Below, one piece after another: positions 21,840 through 32,353 of a stretch of 64,000 bases of DNA. Location of the stretch: assembly GCA_032716605.1 (NCBI GenBank), contig CM064545.1:10509479-10573478 (forward strand). Direction: 5' to 3'. The number at the start of each line of letters is the position of its first letter. The first letter of the stretch is position 1. Below the pieces are notes generated by a model, which saw only the letters and a list, made by a program, of their open reading frames with translations, searched no databases and had not been told where the DNA came from. The position numbers were made by a program, and so were the translations under genes. The DNA is from Paralithodes platypus. Its lineage: Eukaryota; Arthropoda; Malacostraca; Decapoda; Lithodidae.

Positions 21840-22830
21840 TCTTAGCATAATATATACATGATCAATTAGCATGCCATTTTCAGTTGTTGGTTGTGTTACA
21901 TGTTGAGTGTATCCACGCTTTTCCATTAACCCGTCGAGCCCCGGCTGATTATTAATAAATGTACACCCAGAACCCGGCCGGTTTTGAATTTTTTTTTTTA
22001 TTCCAGAAACAATAGCGAATGGGTTAGGAATGAAGGAAAAACCACGAAAAACCGATCAAAAAGCTCAAAAAATGGTCCTACAGAGCCCCCGAAAACGGAT
22101 TTTACAAGAGTAAAAAATTGAAGGCAATTTCCCCCAAAAACCAGGTTATTGCGCGCTCACGCGCACGCACGTGGAATTTGAGAGTTTTCAACCATCGGCA
22201 CGGTTGCATGGGATACGTACACAGTTCCCATACAAATCTGAGCCCTCTCGAGTGGCTACACCTGAGGTTACGGTCGGAGCAATTAGGGTGACTCGTCAGA
22301 CGCGTCGCTGGGGCTGTGCGTTACATACATCGCCGACGCGCCAGACGCGTCGCTGGTGCTGGACGGGTTAACCTTACAATAGAAGAGTTAGTTTGGATGT
22401 TTTCATGGAAGTCCCCCATCACAATGCAACCAGTTGTGTATTTGTCTAGTTCATTTAGCAATTTACTTAAATTTTCTCTAAAATAATTAAGTCTATATGA
22501 AACTGGTCTGTATATTACAACAGTTATTATATTCCATTCAACAGAAAAACAGGCCAGATATTCTAAGTTAGCCACTGAAAAATGTATTATATCACACTTA
22601 AAATCTTTACGGTAATATATACCAACACATCCATGAGATTATAGTTTTAAATGAGCACAAGCTTTGTCTGATGAGTTGTAACATTCCTCTCTTGTTTTAT
22701 GAAAAAAGGTAAATCCATTCAGTTTTGGCTTTCCTTGAGAGTCATTCTTAGTAAGCCAAGTTTCTGTCACACAAATTACATTAGCTACTAAGAACCGTAT
22801 GACTGATCTTATATCTTTAACATGGGGCAA
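21840..22830 (-). pseudogene. Non-LTR endonuclease domain split by a MITE
   Basis: From 22830 leftward the minus strand reads VICVTETWLTKND, then IITVVIYRPVSYR, then CIVMGDFHENIQTNSS. These are AP-endonuclease blocks: the catalytic ETWL and the GDF box. The frame stops at the TTAA at 22368-22371 and resumes on the far side of the MITE (21925 leftward) with MEKRGYTQHVTQPTTENGML, the expected next block, including the IDHVYI end. A frame break lies near 22620. The clade looks CR1/L2-like but is not fixed. Confidence 0.82.
21930..22367. mobile_element. TTAA MITE inserted in a LINE endonuclease
   Basis: TTAA is duplicated at 21926-21929 and 22368-22371. Removing the insert and one TTAA restores the reading frame of the interrupted endonuclease, so the boundaries are exact. 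The termini are CCCGTCGAGC and, inverted, CCCGTCCAGC. Near the right end a GACGCG/CGCGTC dyad (22334-22352) closely resembles the left end of the piggyBac element at 50841. There is no coding capacity. Confidence 0.9.
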
Positions 22831-23110
22831 GGGGCAAATAACCGAAAAAAAATCGCCGTCAAAATAGACGCGAACTTAACCACGGCGATCGACACATGTA
22901 AACATGGCGGTGGTGGGGGAGGTGTCGGACGTTTGCAATAAAGTTCCTGTCTATTTTGAATGCCATTGGATACAATAATATGTAGAGGGGGGGCTTTGCT
23001 CCCCCCCTCCCCATGACATATTTTCACCATCATATATATCGCCAGCAGGGGGCAAATAACCGAAAAAATTGCCGTCAAAATAGACACCTTTATGAATAGG
23101 TTAGCCTTTA
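22831..23110 (+). repeat. Repeat B, copy 3
   Basis: Same block order as at 20876, with the CTCF-like word at 23042-23054. The G/C-run hairpin reads GAGGGGGGGCTTTGCTCCCC. It lies directly against the LINE endonuclease relic. Confidence 0.8.
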
Positions 23111-23164
23111 GGCTAGGCCTATCGGCAAAAGTTGCGTTGTATAGGCTATCCTAGTGTGTACTAA

Positions 23165-23580
23165 TTTATAGGCTACCCCTTTGAAAGGACATTAGCCGGG
23201 TAGGATGTAGTTACCGGGTGTATCGCCAGCCTTGTTTACACTACGCGTACGCGTAGTGGCGTCGGACGCTTGCCATCCTTTTCCTGTCTATTTAGACTGC
23301 CTTGGATACAATAATATGTTGAGGTTGGGCTTTGCCCCCCTTCACCCATCCATGACATATTGTCATCATAATATATATTTCGAGCAGGGGGCAAATAACC
23401 AAAATAAATCTCCGTCAAAATAGACACGAACTTAACAACGCCGATCGACAAATGTAAACATGACGGAGGCGGCGGACGTCTGCAATTATGTTCCCGTCTA
23501 TTCTGAATGCCAATGGATACAATAATATGTTGAGGGTGCCAGCAGGGGGCAAAATAGACAAATACACCAAAAATTGGGTG
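23165..23580 (+). repeat. Repeat B, copies 4-5
   Basis: Two further units. The first starts with a TTTACACTACGCGTACGCGT block that includes an exact ACGCGTACGCGT palindrome, and its core is the variant GAGCAGGGGGC. The second core, CCAGCAGGGGGC, is at 23539-23550. Confidence 0.75.
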
Positions 23581-23820
23581 TGGGGGCGGCAGCCCTCGCC
23601 CATAATAGCCTACCGTACTATGATAGGTTAGGTAAGGTTGTTAGGTTAGGCTAGGCTAATGTCCTTTCAAAGGGGTATAGGCCTAGTAAACACTAGGATA
23701 GCCTATACCCGGTCAAAGGTAAGTCCTGCTGTAGTCTCCTTGAATTCTACCTTAAATTGTAATATTAGACTAGGTCTAGCCTATAGATAAAATAGCTTAG
23801 CCGATTCATTTATTGTAGCC
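23581..23820. repeat. TAGGCC/TAGGTTAGG low-complexity spacer
   Basis: Short GGTTAGG and TAGGCCTA words between copies of repeat B; no gene. Confidence 0.6.
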
Positions 23821-24340
23821 TATAATATAGGCCTAGCCGGGCAGAATGTAGAGTTCGGGCGTACCACCACCAATGTTTACACTACGCAGAGCGGCGACGA
23901 AAGCTTGCCATCATGTTCCCGTCCATTTTGAATGACGTTGTATATAATAATATGTTGAGGGGGGCAAACACCCCCATGCCATATTGTCATCATCATATAA
24001 TTTGCCAGCAGGGGGCAAATAGGCCTAACCAAACTGCGGCGATCGACCATGTAAACATGACGGTGGCGGCGGCTGTGGACGCTTGCGATCATGTTCCCGT
24101 CTATTTTGACTGCCATTGGATACAATAATATGTTGAGGGAAGGGCTTTGCGGCAAGTTAGAGATCGTTGGATACAATAATATGTTGAGGGTGTCAATCGC
24201 TCCCCGTGACATATTGTCATCATCATATATATTGCCAGCAGGGGACAAATAACCTAGGCCTAGCCTAACTACAACAAAAATCGCCGTCAAAATAGACGCG
24301 AACTTATATTAACTACGGCGATCGACCATTGCCCGCACCG
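23821..24340 (+). repeat. Repeat B, copies 6-7
   Basis: The fullest unit: a TAGAGTTCGGG start, TTTACACTACGC, GTCCATTTTGA, CAATAATATG, GTCATCATCATAT, then CCAGCAGGGGGC at 24005-24016. A second unit follows, with the variant CCAGCAGGGGAC at 24235. Both include CGGCGATCGACCAT. Confidence 0.8.
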
Positions 24341-24862
24341 GCCGTCCCCCGGTTATTGTTGAGGTCCTGAGGAACCGTATGACTTTGACGAGCTCTTCCC
24401 TCCGCAGTCTCCACATCCCATGTATCGTTGTACGGTACCTCTTCCCCTCCACATCCTACATCTGGTCGTCCTACATATGCCTCCTAAGCCTCGCCTCGTC
24501 CCGTTACTGAGCATGTGGATGGGCATCCCTTTCTGGCTTCAAAGATGGATTCCTTCCGACAGCTCCTACTGGATTGTCTGGGGTTGGTTGATAAGGGCAC
24601 CTCGCTTCAAGACATTGCTCTGGCCCTAGTACCGCGGTTTGTAGGTCTCTGGTTCGCCACCTGATGACCTGCTATTGGGTTGTTGCCTTTACAGTGTTAC
24701 GGTTCTACGAATGACCTAGAGTGAAAGTGACATGGTGGTGAATTTTAACCTTAACTATAAACTAATTTAATTGTGACATAGGATCTCCGCGACTATGGTA
24801 GGGCCGGAGCGGGCGAGTATTCGCCTGAGGTTGCCCTTAACCTCCAAGACAAGACAAGACAA
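24341..24862 (+). mobile_element. Unclassified insertion with an (ACAAG)n tail
   Basis: Immediately after a repeat B block the composition changes to GC-richer sequence and ends in a CAAGACAAGACAAGACAAA tail, as in the 3' end of some LINEs and SINEs. A frame near 24546-24663 reads MDSFRQLLLDCLGLVDKGTS but has no known motif. No flanking duplication was found. Confidence 0.5.
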
Positions 24863-25186
24863 AATTCTAGTGCTGGTTTTACTCAGATTTTGTGACTTTT
24901 AATTTAGCCTAGCCTAGGCCTAAGAGTTCAGAAGATTTGCAAAATGGACCCCATACTAGCCTACCCATAGCCTAATAGGCCTAGTGATTCTTTTTTGGCA
25001 GACCACCCACAAATTTTCATATAGCCTAGGCCTAGGCTAGCCTAAGTTCTGGAATGCATGTTGGAATAGCCTTCCTATAAACTGTAGGCTAGGCTACTTC
25101 CTTTTAATTTAAGTTTGATTCTTTGGAAAAATCTATTAGGCCTAGACTTCAAAATCTTGAAAAATAATGGCCACATTCCAGGGCAC
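24863..25186. repeat. TAGGCC-rich low-complexity spacer
   Basis: GCCTAGGCCTA words dominate; no gene. Confidence 0.65.
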
Positions 25187-25970
25187 GTAAACAAAGAGTA
25201 TGGACGAGTCTAACACGAGTCAACGCGATTGTTACACGGATCAACACGATTGTTATACGGATCAACACGAAAGACAACGCGTTGACTCTCGTTGGATCTC
25301 TGTTGCACACGTGTTGACTCGTGTTACATCCGTGTAAACTTGTGTAAACTCGTTGATTTGTCCTACATTTATTTTCAAATTTCAATTTCAAATGACACTT
25401 GCTTTTTCGTGTTACACTCGTGTTTTTTTCTCAGTGGATCGTGTTTACTCTTGTTTACTCGTGTTTTCACTCGTGTTTGAATTGTGTAAACTCTGGCATC
25501 ATGGGGGCACCAAATTTTGGCACTCACATTCGTGCTTTCTACTCTTGTTGATACGTGTTGCATGTGTGTTACATACGTGTTGTTGCGTGTAGACACGTGT
25601 TGCTTCGTCAACGTCGAAATGATGATGAAAAGCGACGAATCACCAAAGAGTGTTACACGGGTTTACACGAGTCAACACGAGTTAACACGAATAACGAAGA
25701 GTTGTTCAGAGTCAAACACGAGTTAACAAGTATGTACACGAGTCTACACGTATTTAGGCCACACTCGTGGGTACTCGCCACGGGACCCAAAAATGTCATG
25801 CATGCATGTCATTTTTGGACCTCGTGGCGAGTACCCACGAGTGTGTCGAGTAAACAAAGAGTATACACTAGCGTAGCACGAGTCTATACGAGTGTTGAGG
25901 AGTATCGACGAGTCATTGCTGAATAGCAAAATTTCATCACTCGTGTTGGAGTCGCGCACCGACTCGGCTA
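25187..25970. repeat. Degenerate ACACGAGT/ACTCGTGT repeat field
   Basis: The word ACACGAGTCAACACGAGT and its inverse complement recur many times in diverged form. The first part is mainly forward (25200-25270), the middle mainly inverse (25300-25610), and the last part forward again (25650-25900). Both ends carry GTAAACAAAGAGTAT (25187 and 25851). The design resembles foldback elements built of short internal repeats. No coding motif was found, although frames stay open by chance. Confidence 0.75.
25760..25845. repeat. 86-bp near-perfect palindrome
   Basis: The outer 23 bases on each side are exact inverse complements (25760-25782 and 25823-25845, starting CACACTCGTGGG). The inner arms CCAAAAATG and CATTTTTGG flank a TGCATGCATG centre, with few mismatches overall. 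The symmetry centre is about 25802. Confidence 0.92.
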
Positions 25971-25982
25971 TGTGTGAACCAG

Positions 25983-26215
25983 CCTTTAGTTCGCGTCTAT
26001 TTTGAAGGCGTTTTTTCGGTTATTTGCCTCCTGCTGGCAATATATATGATGATGACAATATGTCATGGGGGGGGGGTGACCCCCCTCAACCTATTATTGT
26101 ATCCAAAAGCAGTCAAATAGACGGGAAGATGATGGCCAGCGTCCGCCGCCGCTGCGTAGTGTAAACAAGGCTGGCGGTACATCCGAACTCTACATTCTAC
26201 CCCACTAATTTTCCA
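25983..26215 (-). repeat. Repeat B, copy 8, inverted
   Basis: All repeat B blocks appear in inverse order and orientation, including TATTTGCCTCCTGCTGGC (26021-26038), the G/C-run hairpin, and GTAGTGTAAACAAGG at the end. It bounds the ACACGAGT field on the right, opposite the forward copies on the left. Confidence 0.8.
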
Positions 26216-26229
26216 ACTAGCATAACCGA

Positions 26230-27110
26230 TGATTAGCAATGATCAATCCCAGTCAGAAACATCCATGCTTCCCTCCCATAAGTCAATGTCGGGATTACCA
26301 CACTGTCATGCAAGGACTTCTTTACTTCCATGCTGACCACCCTATTTCTTCTTACTGCTTTCAGAGTTCAACGCTCTTCCCCTGTTACACTTTCTCCCAC
26401 ACTTCTTCATCCATAGGCCTACTCACATCTTTACTCAACACACTGCCCAAATACTTAAATGAGCTGACATTCTTCATAGCCGTTCAACCTCACTTCACAC
26501 TCTATGGTTGCACCCCTTTCAATGACCATAATATTGCTCTTCCTAGCATTTACCTCCAGATTCCGTTTTTCACACACTGTTCCAAACATATTTACCTGAC
26601 CCTGCAACTCCCATTCACTATCGCTCATCAGAACTGTGTTGTCAGCAACAGTAGTACCGGTACTGTACTGTTGAGGCAACTTCCACTCGTTTCCTTCCCT
26701 TATCAGCGGTACACTAACATCCGCTGCTCTTCCTTGTATTTCTTTCATGACTCCATCCATATACTGTACCGGTATATATTGAACAACCATGGGGACATCA
26801 CACACACCCTTGCTTTAACCCAACATTCAGATTAAAGAACTAGCTCTGTTAATTATCCACACATACTGACACCTTTGCACCCTCATACATGCTCTTCATT
26901 GCTTTCAGCAACTTGCCATCTACTCCGTATATTCTCAGTACCGGTACTTTCCACATACCTTCTCTATCAATTCTGTCATAGGCCTTCTCCAACTCCATTA
27001 ATGCAGCATACAACTTTTGTCGCTTCTCCAGATATTTCTCCACAACACATTTCCGGGCAAAAATCTGAGCTACACATCCTCTTCCCTTCCTAAGATGACT
27101 ACAGTATACT
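26230..27110 (-). pseudogene. Truncated non-LTR RT, copy A
   Basis: From 27110 leftward the minus strand reads CVAQIFARKCVVEKYLEKRQ, KLYAALMELEKAYDRIDREG and MWKV. These are RT palm blocks. Further left come YMDGVMKEIQGRA, the SDSEWELQG block and VNARKSN. The FADD box is damaged. The copy starts abruptly at a GKRLVY block against a satellite unit, exactly as copy C does. Confidence 0.82.
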
Positions 27111-27352
27111 AACCGTTTCCCCAGCAATACTGACTGAAAATGCCCAAATATAATTGCATGTTCTCTTTAGATTTATCTAAAATATGTAAAATTACACCAA
27201 ATACCACTACAGTAGCACTGAAATCAATAAAACTCACTAACAGGATAAATAAATGGAAGAAATACTCCAAAAGATTAATATGTTAACCCTTTACCCAGCA
27301 ATACTGACTGAAAATGCCTAAATAGATTGCATGTGCTCTTCAGATTTATACA
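27111..27352. repeat. Satellite units 1 and 2 (about 170 bp)
   Basis: Each unit starts AACCSTTTMCCCAGCAATACT and contains TGAAAATGCC, GCATGT-CTCTT and ATATGTAAAATTACACC blocks. Unit 1 is complete (27111-27283). Unit 2 is cut at 27352 by the LINE fragment at 27353-27699. Confidence 0.85.
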
Positions 27353-27699
27353 TACATACGTACATAACATTTTAAGACTGAGTGCTCCACACAGATGTGC
27401 AGTTTCAGTCTCTTTTCCTAATGGCGGCGTTCCAGGCAACCCTGTTAAGGGATGCTTTACTTGTCAAGTTTTGGATTTGAGATCGGCACATATAGTCCGA
27501 TCCCAGGTCTTACTCGGTCCACCCCTTGGTGCAGCTCCCTCCACAATCGCAGACCTGCATCTTTTCACCCAATTTTGTTCATCCATTCTCTCCACATGTC
27601 CATACCATCCCAGTTTACTTGTACGCATCTCCTCGCTAATACTCTTTATACCTAAACGTCTCTTCAGCTCATCATTTGTTATTCTGTTGACATCCTTTA
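27353..27699 (-). pseudogene. C-terminal fragment of a second LINE family
   Basis: The minus strand reads RITNDELKRRLGIKSISEEM, then LGWYGHVERMDEQNWVKRC, then a GAAPRGGPSKTW block. This is a common end of LINE RT ORFs but differs from copies A-C. It sits inside a satellite unit whose remainder resumes at 27700. Confidence 0.75.
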
Positions 27700-27797
27700 T
27701 CTGAAATATGTAAAATTACACCAATTACCAACTACATTACCAACAAATTTAATAAAGTACACTAACAGGATAAAGAAAATGTAAGAAATAGCCCTAA
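27700..27797. repeat. Satellite unit, remainder
   Basis: This carries the second half of the unit (ATATGTAAAATTACACCAA, ACAGGATAAA, GAAATAGCCC), completing unit 2 after the LINE fragment. Confidence 0.8.
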
Positions 27798-28890
27798 AGA
27801 TGAATTTATCTATCTATCTATTGACGGACGCCTTGATCCCCGAAGGATTGGCCACGAACGAAACACCCCTATGCACCTCTGTCCCCAGTCAGTCGACGCC
27901 CCTCCTCCCATCCAGCACCGCTTTCACGCATATACTTCTTAACTCCATCCTTCCACCTCTCTCTCGGTTTATTTCTCCCTCTGTTCTTCCACCTCACTCG
28001 TACACGCTCATAGAAATTTTCTCGCTTCCCATACGTTCCACATGGCCGAACCATCTCAAGGTGTTCTTTTTCGCACTTTCCAGTACATTCACACCACACC
28101 TCTCTCGTACTTCCTCATTCGTATGTCTATCCCTCCATGTAACTCTGCACACACTTCTCAAGTAACTCATTTCCATCCATTTCACTCTTGGTTTGAATCT
28201 CTCCAACAACGTCCATGCTTCGCTTCCGTAAGTCACTGTTGGGATTACCACACTGTCATGCAATGACTTCTTCAGTTCCATTCTGACCACCCTATTTCAT
28301 GTTACTGCTTTCAGCATTCCTACAACTCTCTTCCCCTGTTGCACCCTCTCCCACACTTCTTCATCCATACTCCCATCTTTACTCTGTACACTGCCAAGAT
28401 ACTTAAATGAACTGACAATCTCCATAGCCTGACCGTTCAACTTCACCTCACACTCTGTGGCTTCATCCCTTTCGAAGACCATAACCTTGCTCTTCCCCGC
28501 ATTTACCTTCAGATTCCATTTTTCGCACACTGTTCCAAACATATTTACCGGACCCTGCAACTCCCATTCATATCGTCAGCAAACAGCAGTACACAAACAT
28601 CCACTGCTCTTCCTTGTATTTGTTTTATGACTCCCTCCAAATACTGTATATATAGAACAACCATCGGGACATCACACACCCTTGCTTTACCAAACATTCA
28701 GATCAAAGAACTCCCTCTGTTCATTCTTCACACGTACTGATACCTTTGCACTCTCATACATACTCTTCACTGCTTTCAGCAACTTGCCATCTACTCCATA
28801 TATTCTCAGTACTTTCCACATACCTTCTCTATCAACTCTGTCATTCCACTCGTTGCCTTCCCTTATTAGTGGTACACCAACGTCCACTGC
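27798..28890 (-). pseudogene. Non-LTR RT, copy B, with full C-terminal region
   Basis: On the minus strand: DRVDREGMWKVLRIYG, ILE-type blocks, GRAVDVC, VLLFADD (active site), VNMFGTVCEKWNLKVNAGKS, FKYLGSV, TVTYGSEAWTLLERF, SYLRSVCRVTWRDR and NTLRWFGHVERM. The ORF ends within a few bases of the CTAT microsatellite at 27800, so this LINE has almost no 3' UTR and a (GATA)n-type tail. Near 28850 the sequence jumps between two positions of the RT, showing a deletion or recombination. Confidence 0.85.
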
Positions 28891-29268
28891 TCATCCTTGC
28901 ATTTCTTTTATGACTCCATCCATATACAGTTCAGTATATATTGAACAACCACGGGGACATCACACACCCTTTCTTTAACCCAAAATTCAGATCAAAGACC
29001 TCGCTCTGTTCATTCTCAACACATACCGACACCTTTGCACCCTCATACATGCTTTTCACTGCTTTCAGCAACCTGCTATCTGCTCCATATATTCCAAGTA
29101 CTTTCTACATACCGGTACCTTCTCTATCAACTCTGTCATAGACCTTCTCCAAGTCCATGAAGGCAGCATACAACTTTTGTCCCTTCTCAAGATATTTCTC
29201 CACAACATATTTCAGGGCAAAGATCTGAGCTACACATCTTCCCTTCCTATGATGAATACTGTATGTTA
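28891..29268 (-). pseudogene. Non-LTR RT, copy C, N-terminal RT blocks only
   Basis: The blocks KLYAAFMDLEKVYDRVDREG and MWKVLGIYG are followed by AVKSMYEGAKVSV and the start of the MDGV-KEMQG block. The right end coincides with the same GKRL-Y junction as copy A and abuts a satellite unit. Confidence 0.82.
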
Positions 29269-29610
29269 ACCGTTTCCCCAGCAATACTGACTGAAAATGC
29301 CCAAATATATTGCATGTGCGCTTCTGATTTATCTAAAATATGTAAAATTATACCAAATACCAACTACATTAGCACAAAACTCAATCAATCACAGAAACAG
29401 GATAAAACATAGAATAAATACCCCAACAGATGAATACATTAACCCTTTCCCCAGCAATACTTACTGAACATGCACAAATAAATTGCATGTGCTCTTCAGA
29501 TTTAGCTGAAATATGTAAAATTACACCAAATACTAACTACATTAGCACAACAATCAATCAAGCACTTTAACAGGATAAATAAAATGGAAGAAATAGCCCA
29601 AAAATGAATT
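29269..29610. repeat. Satellite units 4 and 5 (about 170 bp)
   Basis: Two complete head-to-tail units (about 29269-29441 and 29442-29610) with the same blocks as 27111-27352. Confidence 0.87.
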
Positions 29611-29760
29611 TATCTATAGCCTACCGGTATATACTGCCGGATACCTTGATCCCCGAAGGGGTGACCATGAACGAAACGCCTGCGTATTTCAAGCTCGCTT
29701 GAGTTATCACTCTATCGTCTTTTAGAGCTTTTTGGCCCGGGGTAATTACCACACCATCGC
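29611..29760 (-). mobile_element. LINE 3'-end stub
   Basis: TATCTATAGCC, then TGCCGGATACCTTGATCCCC and GAAGGGGTGACCATGAACGA match the 3' end of copy B at 27800-27860. Only about 70 bp of LINE is clear; the rest to 29760 is unassigned and ends CGCGTCATAAGGAGTTTG. Confidence 0.6.
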
Positions 29761-30480
29761 GTCATAAGGAGTTTGAGGAGGTTAAATTGCTTGATACATA
29801 GAGGAAGAGGAATGCCAAGTAAAGCTAAACAAAAATATATAAGATATTTTTAACATGAGGTTGCTTATAATAATTTGTACCTCTGCAGTTTCTCCATGGC
29901 TAACGAAAAAGGTCACATTCCTAAGAAGCCCCAACCAAAAAGGCCAAGCTTCTGTACAGAAAAAATGCCACACCATTACCCTTATGGTGACCCTATCAAA
30001 TAATCAAAACAACCACACTTCTTAACCCAATTCCAGCGGGGCCCCTCATATGACGGAGACGATTTTCCGGCTATTTTGTAGCCTGTGAGCCCGGCTAGCT
30101 TTTGCAAGCAGCACGGATGGACGTCAGCCGGAGCCTACAGGCCCCGCCACGACACTGAGGTTCATGTGAGAGAGAGCTCACTTATGTACAGCGTCACACA
30201 TAGTGAAAACAGAAAATAATTGGTAATTTTTAGCGATTTCGCCTATCGGATTTGGTAATTTTTAGCAATTTTGCCCTTCGTTTGCAAGATCCTTACAAGA
30301 AAACCAGACGTCGTACAGGGATGATTCAGGAGTAATTTGAATGCTATTACCGTACTTTCACGAATACATAATTGTATTACGCTCTGGCTTTTGCTTATGC
30401 ATGAAAATGAGCAGGGAATGAAGGCAATTTCGGGCAATTATGCCTACTCATACAGGAGTCCTTGGAGCGGCTTCGGTCGC
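29761..30480. other. Spacer with one copy of repeat D
   Basis: Repeat D (about 30245-30450) has the blocks GATGATTCAGGAGTAA, ACTTTCACGAATACATA and TTGTATTACGCTCTGG, then TATGCATGAAAATGAGCAGG. Related copies are at 35596-35830 (inverted) and 46290-46530. A TTAACCCAATTCCAGCGGGG word at 30014 resembles the TTAA-element termini, but no matching right end was found. Confidence 0.55.
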
Positions 30481-30570
30481 GCCGGGAATTTCCACACCTC
30501 TCACACCACACTCACACATCACACAGTTTTTCCTACACCGAGAAATGACTCTCCGGCTGTCATTTCTTGA

Positions 30571-31374
30571 AGACTTCTTCTAGCCGGAGACATTGTGAGC
30601 AACCCAGGACCCACCTACACATACATATGTCCAACTTGCTCAAAACCCATCACTTCGAGTCGCCACACTAAGGGTTCAGTTCTCTGCAATTCATGCAGGA
30701 ACTGGACCCACTTCACCTGCACAACGCTTGCCTCCAAGAAACACTACACGAACACCTGGACCTGTTCCTCATGCCCATCCCTCTCCCAGTCAAATCCCTC
30801 GCCTAAAACCCGTCCACCTCTCCTCCCCAATCCAACTAACCTTCCCATATCATCCACTCCCCCCCGAAAAACCCGTCCACCTCTCCTCCCTAACCTTCCC
30901 ATACCATCCACATCCTCAACTCAACACACCACACCCCATCCTAATCCCTTCCAACCCCCATCTCCTGCTCCCCAATCCACACCCCCACCTCACCCATCCC
31001 AACCCCCCGCTCCTCCCTCACCCCCACCCCCACCCCCCCCCTCACCCCCCCCCCCTCCTCGTGCAACAGCACCCAACATACATCGTGCACATAACATTAA
31101 CATTCTCCAATTGAACATAGATAGCATCAACACAAAGAAACACGAACTCTCACACTTCATCAAACAACACAACATACACATTGCCATCTTACAAGAAACA
31201 AAACTCCGCACAACACAAAAAACACCCACATTTCATGATTTGACCACCATCAGACAAGACCGGGTTGTCGGCGGAGGCGGTGGACTCGTCACCCTGGTAC
31301 ACAAAGAAATATCATACATAGTTACCAGTGTACAAACGAAATCCCTCCTCCCCCCAAATGATAACACAACATAA
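30571..31374 (+). pseudogene. LINE ORF: 2A-like motif, PHD finger, proline linker, endonuclease start
   Basis: The first readable residues are LLLAGDIVSNPGP (30574-30612), a 2A-like ribosome-skipping motif with Val in place of the usual Glu. A Cys4-His-Cys3 PHD-type finger follows at about 30622-30775: CPTC, CNSC, H-x2-C, then CSSC. A linker of about 110 residues is dominated by Pro, then the AP-endonuclease start reads NINILQLNIDSINTKK, with ILQETKLR as the catalytic Glu block. A TGA lies directly upstream of the 2A motif and a TAA ends the frame at 31372-31374, probably from CAA. The 30595 start sometimes called is a GTG inside the 2A motif, not a real start. Confidence 0.8.
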
Positions 31375-32349
31375 ATACAATCAATTAAAATACGCACTGG
31401 CAACAACTCCAACATAACCATCATAAGCACATACATCCCCTACAGTACCAAATGGATACAGACCACACTTACAACACATCACAAACACCCCACACATCAT
31501 CCTGGGTGGTGACTTCAACGCCAAGACATCGGCCTGGTTTGTCGACAACCCCGACACAGACTGAGGGCTGGTACTACAAAACCAAACTGATAACCTCATC
31601 ATCCTTAAGGACATCCATCAACATACCCATATTCCTCACCAAGCCCTCTATAACCCATCATCTCCAGACATCACCTTTTGCTCCCCAGAACTCGCCCCCA
31701 CAACATCCTGGAGGGTGGTCAGAATCTTAAGACTCTGACCACCTCCCGATCATTATCACCACCAAAACCAGACTCACCCCAGCTAGGCACAAACACACAT
31801 ACACCAATTATAAAAGAGCTAACTGGGAAGCATTCACAAATGAGACAGAACAACACTTCACAACTCTAAACAGTACACCCATCACTAACATCAACAATGT
31901 TGTACACATACTCTATAAAACTATCCAAAACGTTGACAAGAAACACATTCAAAGAGGTAACAGAAAAAGACACAACCCCAACTTCACACCAGAAATTCAA
32001 AACCTCATCAGACAATGCGACATACTGAAACACTCCCCAGCACCCCACACACAAGATATCACACAACAAATCCAAGCACTCAACACCCAAACTAACAACA
32101 AAATACAAGAACAACAAAAACTAAATTGGAATAACTTCCTACAAACACTTGATCACAAAACAAACCACAAAAAAATCTACAAAACACTAAACAGCATCAC
32201 AATTTCCAACAGCAACACAACACAATCACATGCTGCAATCACAACAACAGACTCTACTCCTTCATGTAAACAACAAGCAAACACTCTCATCAATCACTTC
32301 TCACATGTCAGCCACCTAAAACCTCACAGAGACGACCGACGTTTCATCC
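31375..32349 (+). pseudogene. LINE endonuclease end and linker, decayed
   Basis: After the stop the reading continues as NITIISTYIPYSTKW. In a second frame it continues as IILGGDFNAKTSAW, the GDFNA box of AP endonucleases (about 31500-31540). Beyond 31740 the region is A/C-rich with many stops and reads as a low-complexity linker up to the insertion point. The frame changes mean this part is non-functional. Confidence 0.72.
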
Positions 32350-32353
32350 GACG

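Noticed and set aside
25555..25926. 123-residue plus-strand protein
   Set aside because: It is a translation of the ACACGAGT word field and the palindrome; no domain, biased composition.
30728..31229. Proline-rich and glycine-rich frames on both strands
   Set aside because: They shadow the C-rich linker of the LINE ORF in other frames.
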